NCBI GenBank assembly: GCA_963422565.1
Contig: OY730228.1
Location: 2,170,001-2,234,000, forward strand
Direction of reading: 5' to 3'
DNA: 64,000 nt
Origin: G963422565 sp963422565
Lineage (GTDB): Bacteria; Pseudomonadota; Alphaproteobacteria; MPNO01
Of this stretch, positions 54,643-62,604 are shown one piece after another (the first letter of the stretch is position 1; every line of letters starts with the position of its first letter). Both the position numbers and the translations under genes were made by a program. The notes below the pieces were generated by a model. That model was not told the DNA's origin and ran no database searches. It worked only from the letters and a program-made list of their open reading frames with translations.

Positions 54643-54801
54643 ATGGATCCGGACGCGAGCCTGTCGCCGAGCTTCCGGACCTTTCGCGACGCAATGCGCC
54701 GTCCGGCCGGCGTCGTATCCGATCCGGCGGGATTCGCCGCCGCCGCATGGCTCTTCCTCGCCAGTGTCCAACTCCTTGCCCGAAGATTGGCAAGGCATTG
54801 A
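54643..54801 (+). CDS. Possible small membrane-anchored protein or truncated gene end
   Basis: A 52-residue frame from ATG 54643 reads MDPDASLSPSFRTFRDAM and later has a hydrophobic stretch, DPAGFAAAAWLFLASVQLL, before an arginine-rich end. It lies right after moaE and before a transposase relic. There is no good ribosome site, and the same bases are also weakly readable on the other strand, so this may be a chance frame or a gene end cut by the insertion. Confidence 0.3.
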   Translation: MDPDASLSPSFRTFRDAMRRPAGVVSDPAGFAAAAWLFLASVQLLARRLARH

Positions 54802-54834
54802 AAGACAATCGTTCTTTTCGGGCCGGACTCTGAG

Positions 54835-54993
54835 ACCCTTCTTGTCCGCAGGCCCGAGCGAGTGCAGGCCGATCTTCTCGCTGGCCGGGCTCTTGACGCC
54901 AATCACCCAACTCTTCCGGCTGATCTCGATCGCCACGTACAGCGTGCTACGCTCCGCGCCGGCCGGCGCGATGGTCTCGTTCGATGGGGACAT
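54835..54993 (-). mobile_element. IS110-like transposase, 5' relic
   Basis: From ATG 54993 on the minus strand the product reads STLYVAIEISRKSWVIGVK and EKIGLHSLGPAD, similar to the first ~60 residues of IS110-family transposases (the YV..DIS.K start of the RuvC-like domain). Homology then ends and no catalytic remainder is found. The 320 bases after it (54994-55316) hold no recognisable gene. The identification rests on a short segment. Confidence 0.45.
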
Positions 54994-55316
54994 AGCGTGT
55001 CTCCTGTGAGAGTAGGAAGAGAACGGCACCGTAGCGCCGGTCCCCGAGTCGGCCTCATAGGATCTGTTGAAAGGCGTATCAGTAATCCGATAGCATCTCG
55101 CGCAGGGACACGGCTCCGCTTCTCCTTGGTCGTCATGCGGTGTTTGCTGACGGCACATGATGCTCAGGAGGGTGGGCCGGTCTCACAAGAATGATCTTCT
55201 CTCGGGCGGAAAAGCCGGTCGCCTCAGCTGTTTCGCAAGAGGCTCAAGGGTGATTGGGCAGGTGGGCATTCGCAAAGATCTGACACGAGAGCACGGAACC
55301 AACAAGAAGGGTTCAC

Positions 55317-56636
55317 ATGGATTACGAGAACCGAGTAAGCAACCTGTGAAACCGCCGGATCCAGCCTTACGAAAGCTACAAGAGCGCCGACAAGATGGGC
55401 GACCGCTACAAGGGCAAGACCCACGGACGAGGCGGCGTGCCGGGCGGGGACGAGGACGCCCATCCGTACCGCGACGAGCTGGTGGCGAAGGGGCGGATGG
55501 ACCTTACGTCGTTCGACCACGAGATGGAGCAACTCCGAACGGAGATGCAAGCCGCGGAAGATCGCTGGGCTGGGGAGCAGGGCGAACTGGTCGGGGAGAA
55601 GCGAGACCAGGTCACGGACCGGTTCAGCACCAAGGTCGACGCCCTCGAGCAGGAGCTGGGGCCGAATTCAAGCCGGCACGCAGAAGCGAGGCGGCGTGCG
55701 GAACGCACGGAAGAAGAGCGTGGGCGCATCGAGAGCGACCTGGGACGAGGCCTTCAGACGAAGATGGAGCTTATCTACCCTGCCGTCTTCCTGGTGGTGG
55801 CCCTCATCGAAGTCCCGATCAACCGCTACGCCTTCGAGTACTTCTTCGAAGAGACTGCGATCTTGGCCTTGGGCCTTGCTCTCGGGTTCGGCTTCGCGTT
55901 CGCGGCGTTTGCCCACTGGACGGGGACGCTCCTCAAACACGCCAGCGGAGAGGAGAGCTGGAAGAGCAGGACCGGAAATTACGCGGCGGCTGCCGGGGTC
56001 CTCGGCCTCACCGGAACGACCATCTACTTTCTTGCCCTCATGCGCGAGCACTATATCCAGTTCCAGGAGCAGAGCGCTAGGGGGCTCGGGGAGCTCCTCG
56101 CCGAAGATGGCCTCCGGGAGACTGCTGCAGAGCTTCTGAGCACCGAACTCACCGAAGCCGGCTGGGCTCTGCTACTCATGAACCTTGTCGTCTTCGCCGT
56201 CGGTGCGTTCTGTGCCTACCAGCGCCACGATCCGCATCCACACTACGAGGGCGCGTCGAAGAAGGCGCAGAAGGCGCAGAGGAAGTACACCCAGATCCAG
56301 AGTCGCTACGACAAGAAACTGGGTGTGCTCACGGCTGATCGCGACGGAGAGATGGAACGGCTGCAGCAGCAGGTGGAGAGGGTCAGGGTGAATTTGACCG
56401 AGATCGAGAAAGCGAGGAACGCCATGCGTGCCCGCCGGGAGCAAGCGGTGAGGGCCATCGCTGTCCACATCCACCGGAGGCTTCTGGCCTACGAGGACGC
56501 AAACCGCAGCGCGCGCGATGGGAACTATGTTCCCCGGACGTTTGGAGGATGTGATGAAGAAGGGATCAGGAGCGAGATCGCGAATGCCAGCACTGGCGGC
56601 GGCGATTCTGCTGGTGACGGCACCGGCGGAAGCTGA
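55317..56636 (+). CDS. Coiled-coil membrane protein of unknown family, first gene of a two-gene cassette
   Basis: The uninterrupted frame from ATG 55395 encodes 413 residues: a charged, heptad-rich region (~30-115), four membrane helices (about 124-147, 152-180, 192-212 and 256-278, e.g. ILALGLALGFGFAFAAF), then a second long coiled coil (~285-370, EMERLQQQVERVRVNLTEIE) and a glycine-serine tail. The natural start is probably ATG 55317, which has AAGAAGGG upstream, but an in-frame TGA (55347-55349) stops it after ten codons. Both coiled coils likely face the cytoplasm. No family is recognised. It overlaps the next gene by 83 bases. Confidence 0.65.
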
Positions 56637-57327
56637 AGATGACTGGTGCCGGTACGGGGATCGAACCCTCCTCCTCCTTGTCGACCGCACTACCGAGTAC
56701 GACGAAGAAGATCGGAAGGACTTCGCCGAAGGACTCGAACGGATATTCGAGTCCCTGAAGATGGGTGATCGGTTTGTCATGCAGACCATCGAAGACGCTC
56801 CGCAACACTCCAAGACCGTCTTCGAGCGTTGCTACCCGGGCTGCCCACGGGCGGGGCTCTGGGACTGGCTCAGGGGATCGTGCCAGGAGATGAAGGCGAG
56901 AGCGGGCGCGCTCGGATTCAAGCACGATCTCGCGAGACTTGGAAAAGCGCTCCTTGAAGAGCCCGCCCGGTTCGCGCACTCGGCTGTCGGAGAGACCCTC
57001 GGGACGAAGGGGGCGGAGCACCGCCGGCGAAGACACCCGGTGAGGCATCTCTTCGCGTTCACCGATCTGCTCGAAAATACCCCGGCGATGCCGTGGCCCG
57101 GGATTCTCCAAAGAAGCGGGGACGCCTATGTCCGCGACCGGGAGATGAGGGACGTTCTGGAAGGAGTGGATGCACAGGTGTTCGGAGTCGGACGGAGCCA
57201 CAGGGCCGATCGAAAGGCGCTGGACGGTAGGACCATGAAGAAGCTCAAGCGCTTCTGGAACGAAGCGTTCGGGGCAATGGGGGCCGAGAGCGGCACTATT
57301 ACGAAGCAGCTCGGAATCGGAAGCTAG
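56554..57327 (+). CDS. Exported vWA-like protein, second gene of a two-gene cassette
   Basis: ATG 56554 follows GGAGG at five bases and begins a 257-residue protein with a signal peptide (SRMPALAAAILLVTAPAEA). Next comes RTLLLLVDRTTEYDEEDRKD, like the first strand and metal site of a von Willebrand A domain, and later HLFAFTDLLENTP, like the second metal-site strand. ERCYPGCP, with the cysteine after EDDW, suggests disulfides. No closer family is recognised. The start lies inside the coiled-coil membrane protein gene, so the two products are presumably made together and may meet at the membrane. Confidence 0.65.
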   Translation: MKKGSGARSRMPALAAAILLVTAPAEAEDDWCRYGDRTLLLLVDRTTEYDEEDRKDFAEGLERIFESLKMGDRFVMQTIEDAPQHSKTVFERCYPGCPRAGLWDWLRGSCQEMKARAGALGFKHDLARLGKALLEEPARFAHSAVGETLGTKGAEHRRRRHPVRHLFAFTDLLENTPAMPWPGILQRSGDAYVRDREMRDVLEGVDAQVFGVGRSHRADRKALDGRTMKKLKRFWNEAFGAMGAESGTITKQLGIGS

Positions 57328-57364
57328 CAGTCTATCGCACTTTGGGAAGATGTTCGGTTAGAAT

Positions 57365-57640
57365 TTGGCTATCTATGGCTGGTATTTCCTTGCCTATAGG
57401 GAACTCGCGGAGCTGAAGAGCCGTGACAGATGGCCTATCAAAGTCGGCCGCACGGAGGGTGATCCGGAACGGCGAATGCTGGACTCGGTGGGTCAATCCC
57501 CGGAGCGCCCAGTCCTCATGTTCGTTCATCGAGTCGATGATGCGTGGGGCGCCGGACACCGCTTACGTCCTTCCCGGGCGAATCGACTTTCCTTCGCGGC
57601 TTGTGCCAAGCTCTCCTGGCGCGGCACACAACCTCAATAG
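57365..57640 (+). pseudogene. GIY-YIG/T5orf172-like fragment
   Basis: From TTG 57365 the frame reads GWYFLAY, then WPIKVGRTEGDPERRM and PVLMFVHRVDDAW, a pattern like the compact GIY-YIG (T5orf172/MUG113) domain where KVGRT is the second half of the active site. After about base 57560 the similarity ends and the frame continues without character. The usual domain end (histidine, glutamate region) is missing, so it is likely truncated or frameshifted. A stop lies immediately before the TTG. Confidence 0.45.
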
Positions 57641-57649
57641 GCGCCGCGC

Positions 57650-57699
57650 AGCGCCCTGGTGGAAGCCAATGACAATGCACCGAGCCCCACCAGGGCGCT
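57650..57699. repeat. 13-bp perfect inverted repeat
   Basis: AGCGCCCTGGTGG (57650-57662) pairs exactly with CCACCAGGGCGCT (57687-57699) around a 24-base loop and is followed by CTTT. It lies in the 212-base gap between the GIY-YIG relic and the end of the converging helicase gene. It could be a bidirectional terminator, a protein-binding site or the end of a small mobile element. Confidence 0.8.
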
Positions 57700-57852
57700 C
57701 TTTCAGGGAGAGGCGATGCCTGAACCGGGCCAACTTCCGGGCTGATGCGCATATTTCTGGCCGCGTGCGGCGGCCCGAACACCGCCAAGACCTCGTCGCT
57801 TGCGGCGAGTCCTCACCCTGGCAAACGGAACAGTCGATAACGGCGCATTTCC

Positions 57853-59745
57853 TTATTCTTGGATAGGGTAGGGACGGTTGGGCGGATACCAGTCGAAGCT
57901 GTCCCGCGCCTTTTCCAGCTCCTCGCTCGGCGCTTCGTCCGCTACCAGATAGAGCCGTTCCCTCGCGCGGGTCATGCCGACATAGAGCCGGTCGAGCACC
58001 AGTTGCCTTTCCTCCTGTTTCTGCTCCGCCGGCAGCTCGCGGCCTTCCGCTGTTTCCGGAAGCTCCGCCGGCCTGCGTGCATATGTTTGCTGCGGAAATA
58101 TCGAGGCGCCCAGGCGCGGAATGAAGACGGCCCTGAACTCCAGCCCCTTGCTGCGGTCGAAAGTTGCGATCCGAACCTTGCCGGCAGCCATCCCGCCGGC
58201 TCTGTTGCCCGACTTCACAACCTGGCACGGAATGCCGAATTTCGACGTCAAGCTGTCATGGCAGGCATCCACATCGCTGTTCGAGAGAACGAAGACACCG
58301 ATTTCTTCCGGCGCAAAACCTTCATCATCCATAAGCCTCCGAATTTCATTGGCGATCGTCGGGATCTCTTCCTTCTTTCTCCTCTGGAGAAAAACCGGAG
58401 AAACGCCGTCCTCGCTTTCGAAGCTCGTAATTGCCGATGCGCCGGCGTCGCTGTCGTCACGCACAGGCGCCGTTTCACCGCGCACCGCGACCGCCGCCTC
58501 CGCGATGCGCCGGGTCGTGCGATAGCAGGTCTGCAATGAGATGGCACGGCCTCGGACATCGAGCCCGGCCCATCTCGGAACAAACCCTCCCGGGTAAAGC
58601 CGTTGCGCGCTGTCATCCAGAATCAGAAAGCCGTCTTCGGGCAGGGAATTCGTCCTGCTTCCGGCGACCGCCGCCCGCACGATCTGCATCATCACTGCTG
58701 TCATGTCCTGGCCTTCATCGACAATGGCCGCCCTGTAAATGCCCTTGTCGCGAGCTTCCAGCTCGTCTCTGGCCCTGATCGCCACATCCGGAAAGTCCTC
58801 GGTCCCGGCCTTCCGCATTTCTTCGTCCCAGGCCTCCATGAGATTCCAGCACATTTCACGATCACGCATCCTGAACCGCAATTGCCTGCCGAGGCGCTGG
58901 AAACGGTCCGTGTCCATATATTCGTCCTTGCTGGCGCTGCGCCCCTTGATCACCCATTCAATCTCCTTCCTGAGATAATCCTTCCCGTATCGCGCCATAG
59001 GCGTATCCAGAATAGTCCTGTCGTACGCAATATCGAATGCCTTGTCCACCTTCCTGGAGTCTATTGAGAAACTGTCCCCCAAAATCTTTCTGGCGACCTG
59101 GAAAACAGAAAGGAAAACGACATTCCGCGGCGGGTTTGGCAAGCTGTCATACATCCGCTTCACATGCGGCAAGAGAGAGTTGATATAAGTTGTAAACAGC
59201 ACTTCTTCATCGGGGAACCGCCGGGCCAATGCGGCAGCGCGGTGCAGCGCCAGAACGGTTTTCCCGGTTCCGGCACCTCCGCGAACCCGCGCGGCGCCGT
59301 CGAATCTGCGCGATATCCACCGTTTCTGGTCCGGGTGAAGGAATATCTGCCACTCTTGCAGGCTTCTGGACGCCCACAACGCCTCCAGAAAACCTTCGGC
59401 CGGGGAAACGCCGCCAATTTTTGCGCCGTCGTCGAGATCGGAACGGAAATCGCGGCGCCTTGCCCATTCATACATTTCGTCATGATGGCCCATATTGGCG
59501 ATCATGACCCGTTCCGGCGTTTCGAAACCCGGCTCCACCGCCAGAATCAGCCGTAATTCCCGCGAGGCCCTGATCGAACAATGGTTTTGCTTTGCGCCGC
59601 TTCCCAGGCGCTCGAAATTCAAACCCGGATGTCTGGGATCGGCCTCGAACTGCCTCAGCGCCGTCCTGCACCGCTCCTTCTCGTCTTCCGAAAGGGACAC
59701 GTTCTTTTGCGCACGGTGGAACCAGCGTCCCGCGAGAAATTCCAT
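57853..59745 (-). CDS. SF1 (UvrD/Rep-type) helicase with N-terminal RelE/ParE-like segment
   Basis: ATG 59745, preceded by GGAGGG, starts a 630-residue protein. Residues ~1-75 (SEDEKERCRTALRQFEADP, then HPGLNFERL and CSIRASRELRLILAV) resemble the RelE/ParE toxin fold. The rest is a superfamily 1 helicase: Walker A GGAGTGKTVLAL (~183), motif II VDEGQDM, motif III LDDSAQRLYPGG, QTCYRTTRRIAEA, and motif VI YVGMTRARERLYLV. Similar fusions occur in accessory and defence regions. An alternative start at 59778 would add 11 residues. Its DNA target and partners are unknown; it may be a stand-alone defence or repair protein. Confidence 0.82.
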   Translation of the reverse strand: MEFLAGRWFHRAQKNVSLSEDEKERCRTALRQFEADPRHPGLNFERLGSGAKQNHCSIRASRELRLILAVEPGFETPERVMIANMGHHDEMYEWARRRDFRSDLDDGAKIGGVSPAEGFLEALWASRSLQEWQIFLHPDQKRWISRRFDGAARVRGGAGTGKTVLALHRAAALARRFPDEEVLFTTYINSLLPHVKRMYDSLPNPPRNVVFLSVFQVARKILGDSFSIDSRKVDKAFDIAYDRTILDTPMARYGKDYLRKEIEWVIKGRSASKDEYMDTDRFQRLGRQLRFRMRDREMCWNLMEAWDEEMRKAGTEDFPDVAIRARDELEARDKGIYRAAIVDEGQDMTAVMMQIVRAAVAGSRTNSLPEDGFLILDDSAQRLYPGGFVPRWAGLDVRGRAISLQTCYRTTRRIAEAAVAVRGETAPVRDDSDAGASAITSFESEDGVSPVFLQRRKKEEIPTIANEIRRLMDDEGFAPEEIGVFVLSNSDVDACHDSLTSKFGIPCQVVKSGNRAGGMAAGKVRIATFDRSKGLEFRAVFIPRLGASIFPQQTYARRPAELPETAEGRELPAEQKQEERQLVLDRLYVGMTRARERLYLVADEAPSEELEKARDSFDWYPPNRPYPIQE

Positions 59746-59845
59746 TTCCGTTCCCTCCACAAGGGATTTTGTGGCCATGATGCAGGAAGGATAGGCACCC
59801 GACGAAAGCGCATCAACATGCAAGGTCTCCATAGGGGGTCTGGCC

Positions 59846-60632
59846 TGCCGCAAGTACTTCAGCGTGAAGACCGGCACGGCGATGGCGGGCTCGAACCTGC
59901 CGCTCCAGAAATGGGCCATCGGCATCTACCTTTGCCTGACGAGCTTGAAATCTGTCTCCAGCATGAAGCTGCATCGGGACCTGAAGATTGGGCAGAGTGC
60001 AGCATGATTCATGCTCCACCGGCTCCGGGAAGCGTGGGCCGATAATAGCGGCGGCTCACTGCTCGCCGGGCCGGTAGAAGCCGACGAAACCCATGTGGGC
60101 GGCCGTGGGGCGAACAAGTCGAACGCGAAGCGCAAGGAACTCGCTGCTGCTGGCGCTGGGCGCGGTACGGTGGACATGACGCCGGTTGTCGGTGTGAAGG
60201 ATCGGGAGACCGGCCAGGTCGCGGCGCGCGCCATCGAGCGGACCGACGCGAAGACGCTACAGGGCTTCGTGCGCGAGCACGCAGAGCCCGGCGCGACGCT
60301 CTATACCGACGAGGCCGCAGCCTATGTCGGGCTCGTCGGGGACTTCGACCATGAGGCGGTCAATCACGGCGTCGGCGAATACGTTCGCCAGCAGGTGCAT
60401 GTGAACGCCATGGAGTCGTTCTGGTCGATGCTCAAGCGGGCGCACAAGGGCACCTTCCACAAGATCAGCCCGAAACATCTGAACCGCTATGTCCAGGAGT
60501 TCGCCGGGAAGCACAATCTGCGGGCTGCCGACACGCTGATGCAGATGGCTGTCATGGCGCAGCGCCTGTCAAGGCCGGCGGCTCCGCTACAAGGACCTCA
60601 TCGCAGATAACGGCTTGCCATCGGGAGCGTGA
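59846..60632 (+). pseudogene. IS1595-family transposase, broken
   Basis: In one frame from about 59846 the sequence reads CRKYFSVKTGTAMAGSN and SLKSVSSMKLHRDLK, then TGA at 60005-60007 where relatives have tryptophan (SAA-W-FMLHRLREAW), then the DDE domain: PVEADETHVGGR, LYTDEAAAY, VNAMESFWSMLKR. The zinc-binding N-terminus is missing. Near 60575 a shift is needed to reach the normal end RLRYKDLIADNGLPSGA at 60632. With 5' loss, nonsense and frameshift it is dead. Confidence 0.88.
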
Positions 60633-60634
60633 GG

Positions 60635-60763
60635 ATGACCGGCCAGAAGCCGCCGCTCCCGGCCGACCCTCGCTTTCAGGGCGCTACGCCGGAAAAGCTC
60701 GCCCTCGCCCTGCGCAAACCGAAACCGCCGAAGATGCCCAAGGACGACAAGGCCGATGCCTAA
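60635..60763 (+). CDS. Small ORF carried downstream of IS1595 transposase
   Basis: ATG 60635, with GTGAGG just before it, encodes 42 residues: MTGQKPPLPADPRFQGATP, EKLALALRKPKPP and a lysine-rich end. Small proline- and lysine-rich proteins of this kind are often found directly after IS1595-type transposases. Function is unknown. It overlaps the first codons of the next fragment. Confidence 0.45.
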   Translation: MTGQKPPLPADPRFQGATPEKLALALRKPKPPKMPKDDKADA

Positions 60764-60926
60764 TATCAGATATAATCCACCTTGCGAAGATACGATCGAA
60801 GAGCGCATCGACCGGATCCTGCAACGAAAGCAGGCCTTGTTCGACCGGCTGGTCGACGATGTCTCGCTGGACCTGTCGACGCGCATGAGCCGCGAAGAGC
60901 TGTTGGGGCTGTTCGGCCTCGGCTAG
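60756..60926 (+). pseudogene. C-terminal stub of a SNF2-family helicase
   Basis: From about 60783 the frame reads CEDTIEERIDRIL, QRKQALFDRLVDDVSLDL and REELLGLFGLG, then TAG at 60924. This is the end of bacterial SNF2/RapA-type helicases, where the DTIEERI helix follows motif VI and the protein closes with a short helix. Everything upstream is gone, replaced by the IS1595 relic. SNF2 helicases are common in phage-defence operons, so the lost gene may have been one. Confidence 0.7.
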
Positions 60927-61020
60927 CCCGGATTCGGCGCCGACGGGCCGCGAAGCCGCCGTTGCCGACCCCGCCCGCCGGCCCTATCCTGGCCCGCCCG
61001 CCGAGACGGAAGGACATCGG

Positions 61021-61740
61021 ATGGAACATTGCACAGACGGGTTTCCCGATCCCGGGTCGCGCTATCTGGCGCCTACCCCCTTCATCGATTTCGATCGCCC
61101 CGCCGTGCGCCGGTTCGCCCATGACGCAGCGGCCGGGGCGAAGACCCCGGTCGCGCGGGCGGTCAGGCTCTTCCACGCGGTCCGGGACCGGATCCGCTAC
61201 GACCCCTATATGATATCCGACGACCCGGAGGACTATCGGGCGAGCAGCGTGCTGAAGGCCGGCACGGCGTTCTGCATCCCCAAGGCGATCCTGATGGCCG
61301 CCTGCGCGCGCGCGCTCGGGATCCATGCGGGGGTCGGCCTGTCCGACGTGACCAACCATCTCTGCACCGATCGACTCAGGCGCCTCATGGGCGGACAGTC
61401 CCTGTTCATCCATCACGGCTATGCGGTGCTGTATCTCGGCGGGCGCTGGCTCAAGGTGGCGCCGACCTTCAACCTCGAGCTGTGCGACAAGTTCGGCGTC
61501 GTCCCGACCGAGTTCGACGGCACCGCCCATGCGCTGTTCCAGGAGTTCGACCGGCAGGGGCGCCGCCATATGGAATATGTCGCCGATCACGGCGTGTGGT
61601 CGGATTTCGACATGGACCGCGTGATGCGCGATTTCGGCGATCTCTACCCGGCGACCCTGTACGCCGACTGCGCCCGCGAGCGCGCGCGCAACGCGGCCCG
61701 GACGGCCGCGAGGTTCGAGGACGAGCGGCCGCTCGTCTGA
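61021..61740 (+). CDS. Transglutaminase-like domain protein
   Basis: The 239-residue protein has the papain-like transglutaminase core: RIRYDPYMISDDPEDYRASSVLKAGTAFC in essence, with the catalytic cysteine in TAFCIPKAILMAACARALGI, and the histidine in IHHGYAVLYLGGRWLKV. The third residue, usually aspartate in a D-x-T segment, appears as VAPTFN, so the triad is incomplete or shifted. Many bacterial members act as peptidases or are of unknown role. There is no signal peptide. It stands alone after the IS relics. Confidence 0.85.
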   Translation: MEHCTDGFPDPGSRYLAPTPFIDFDRPAVRRFAHDAAAGAKTPVARAVRLFHAVRDRIRYDPYMISDDPEDYRASSVLKAGTAFCIPKAILMAACARALGIHAGVGLSDVTNHLCTDRLRRLMGGQSLFIHHGYAVLYLGGRWLKVAPTFNLELCDKFGVVPTEFDGTAHALFQEFDRQGRRHMEYVADHGVWSDFDMDRVMRDFGDLYPATLYADCARERARNAARTAARFEDERPLV

Positions 61741-61884
61741 GCCGGCTTCCGCCGGCATCGCCGCCCGTTTCTCGAGGAAGGACCCCACCCCGGCCTTCCT
61801 CCTCGAGGCGGCGGCGGGCGAGAAGGGGCAGGGGAGGGATCTTCCGGCTCGCCGGTCCCGCCCCCCCCCAACGAGAATCGCCGG

Positions 61885-62502
61885 TCAGCCGGGCGGCGCC
61901 TTGCCGCCTGCGATCTTCTGGCCTACCGCGGGCACGCCGCCCTCCTCGCCCCAGCGCGGCGCGCTCCCGATATGGATGCCGAACTGATCGAGCATGCGCA
62001 TGCAGCTCTGGTCGACGATGTCCTGCAGGGTCACCGGCCGGTTGTAGAAGGCGGGCACCGGTGGGAAGATCACCGCGCCCAGCCTGCCGAGCCGCGCCAG
62101 ATTGTCGAGATGGCCGACATGGAGCGGCGTCTCGCGAATCGCGACCAGCAGGGTGCGGCGCTCCTTGAGGATCACGTCGGCGGCGCGGCTGATGAGGTCG
62201 CCGGTATTGCCCATCGCGATGTTGGACATGGTCTTGATGGAACAGGGCGCGACGATCATGCCCTTGGAATGGAACGAGCCGGACGAGATCGCGGCGCCGA
62301 TATTGCCGGCCTCGTGCACCTCATGGGCGAGATCTTGGATGTAGTCGATATCGGCGTCGTGCTCCATCTTGAGCGTGAGCTTGGCCGACCGGCTCATCAC
62401 CAGATGGATCTCGATGTCCGCCGCCTCGCGCAGCAGCTCCATGATACGGACGCCGTAGATGGTGCCCGTCGCCCCGGTGATGCCGACGATCATGCGTTCC
62501 AT
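61885..62502 (-). CDS. ubiX: Flavin prenyltransferase
   Basis: The 205-residue protein joins a prenyl group to FMN to make the cofactor of UbiD-type decarboxylases. It shows VGITGATGTIYGVRIMELL, the SGSF flavin loop, MIVAPCSIKTMSNIA, ERRTLLVAIRETPLH and PPVPAFYNRPVTLQDIV, all diagnostic of UbiX/Pad1. No ubiD lies in the window. It is a stand-alone gene here, divergent from the L,D-transpeptidase gene. Confidence 0.92.
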   Translation of the reverse strand: MERMIVGITGATGTIYGVRIMELLREAADIEIHLVMSRSAKLTLKMEHDADIDYIQDLAHEVHEAGNIGAAISSGSFHSKGMIVAPCSIKTMSNIAMGNTGDLISRAADVILKERRTLLVAIRETPLHVGHLDNLARLGRLGAVIFPPVPAFYNRPVTLQDIVDQSCMRMLDQFGIHIGSAPRWGEEGGVPAVGQKIAGGKAPPG

Positions 62503-62604
62503 CGAGGATTCCTCCGGGGGCGCCGCCGCGCTATTCTACCGTTGGCGGTGCGGAGGCCGCAAAAGGTCGCCGCGGGTGGATCTGGCCGGGGAACGGTGGG
62601 CGCT

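Noticed and set aside
56645..56668. Sequence that reversed reads like a tRNA 3' end (GGTTCGATCCCCG...CACCA)
   Set aside because: The T-loop would be one base short and the other half of the T-stem does not pair. No acceptor or anticodon arm is found, and the bases lie in a coding frame. Probably chance.
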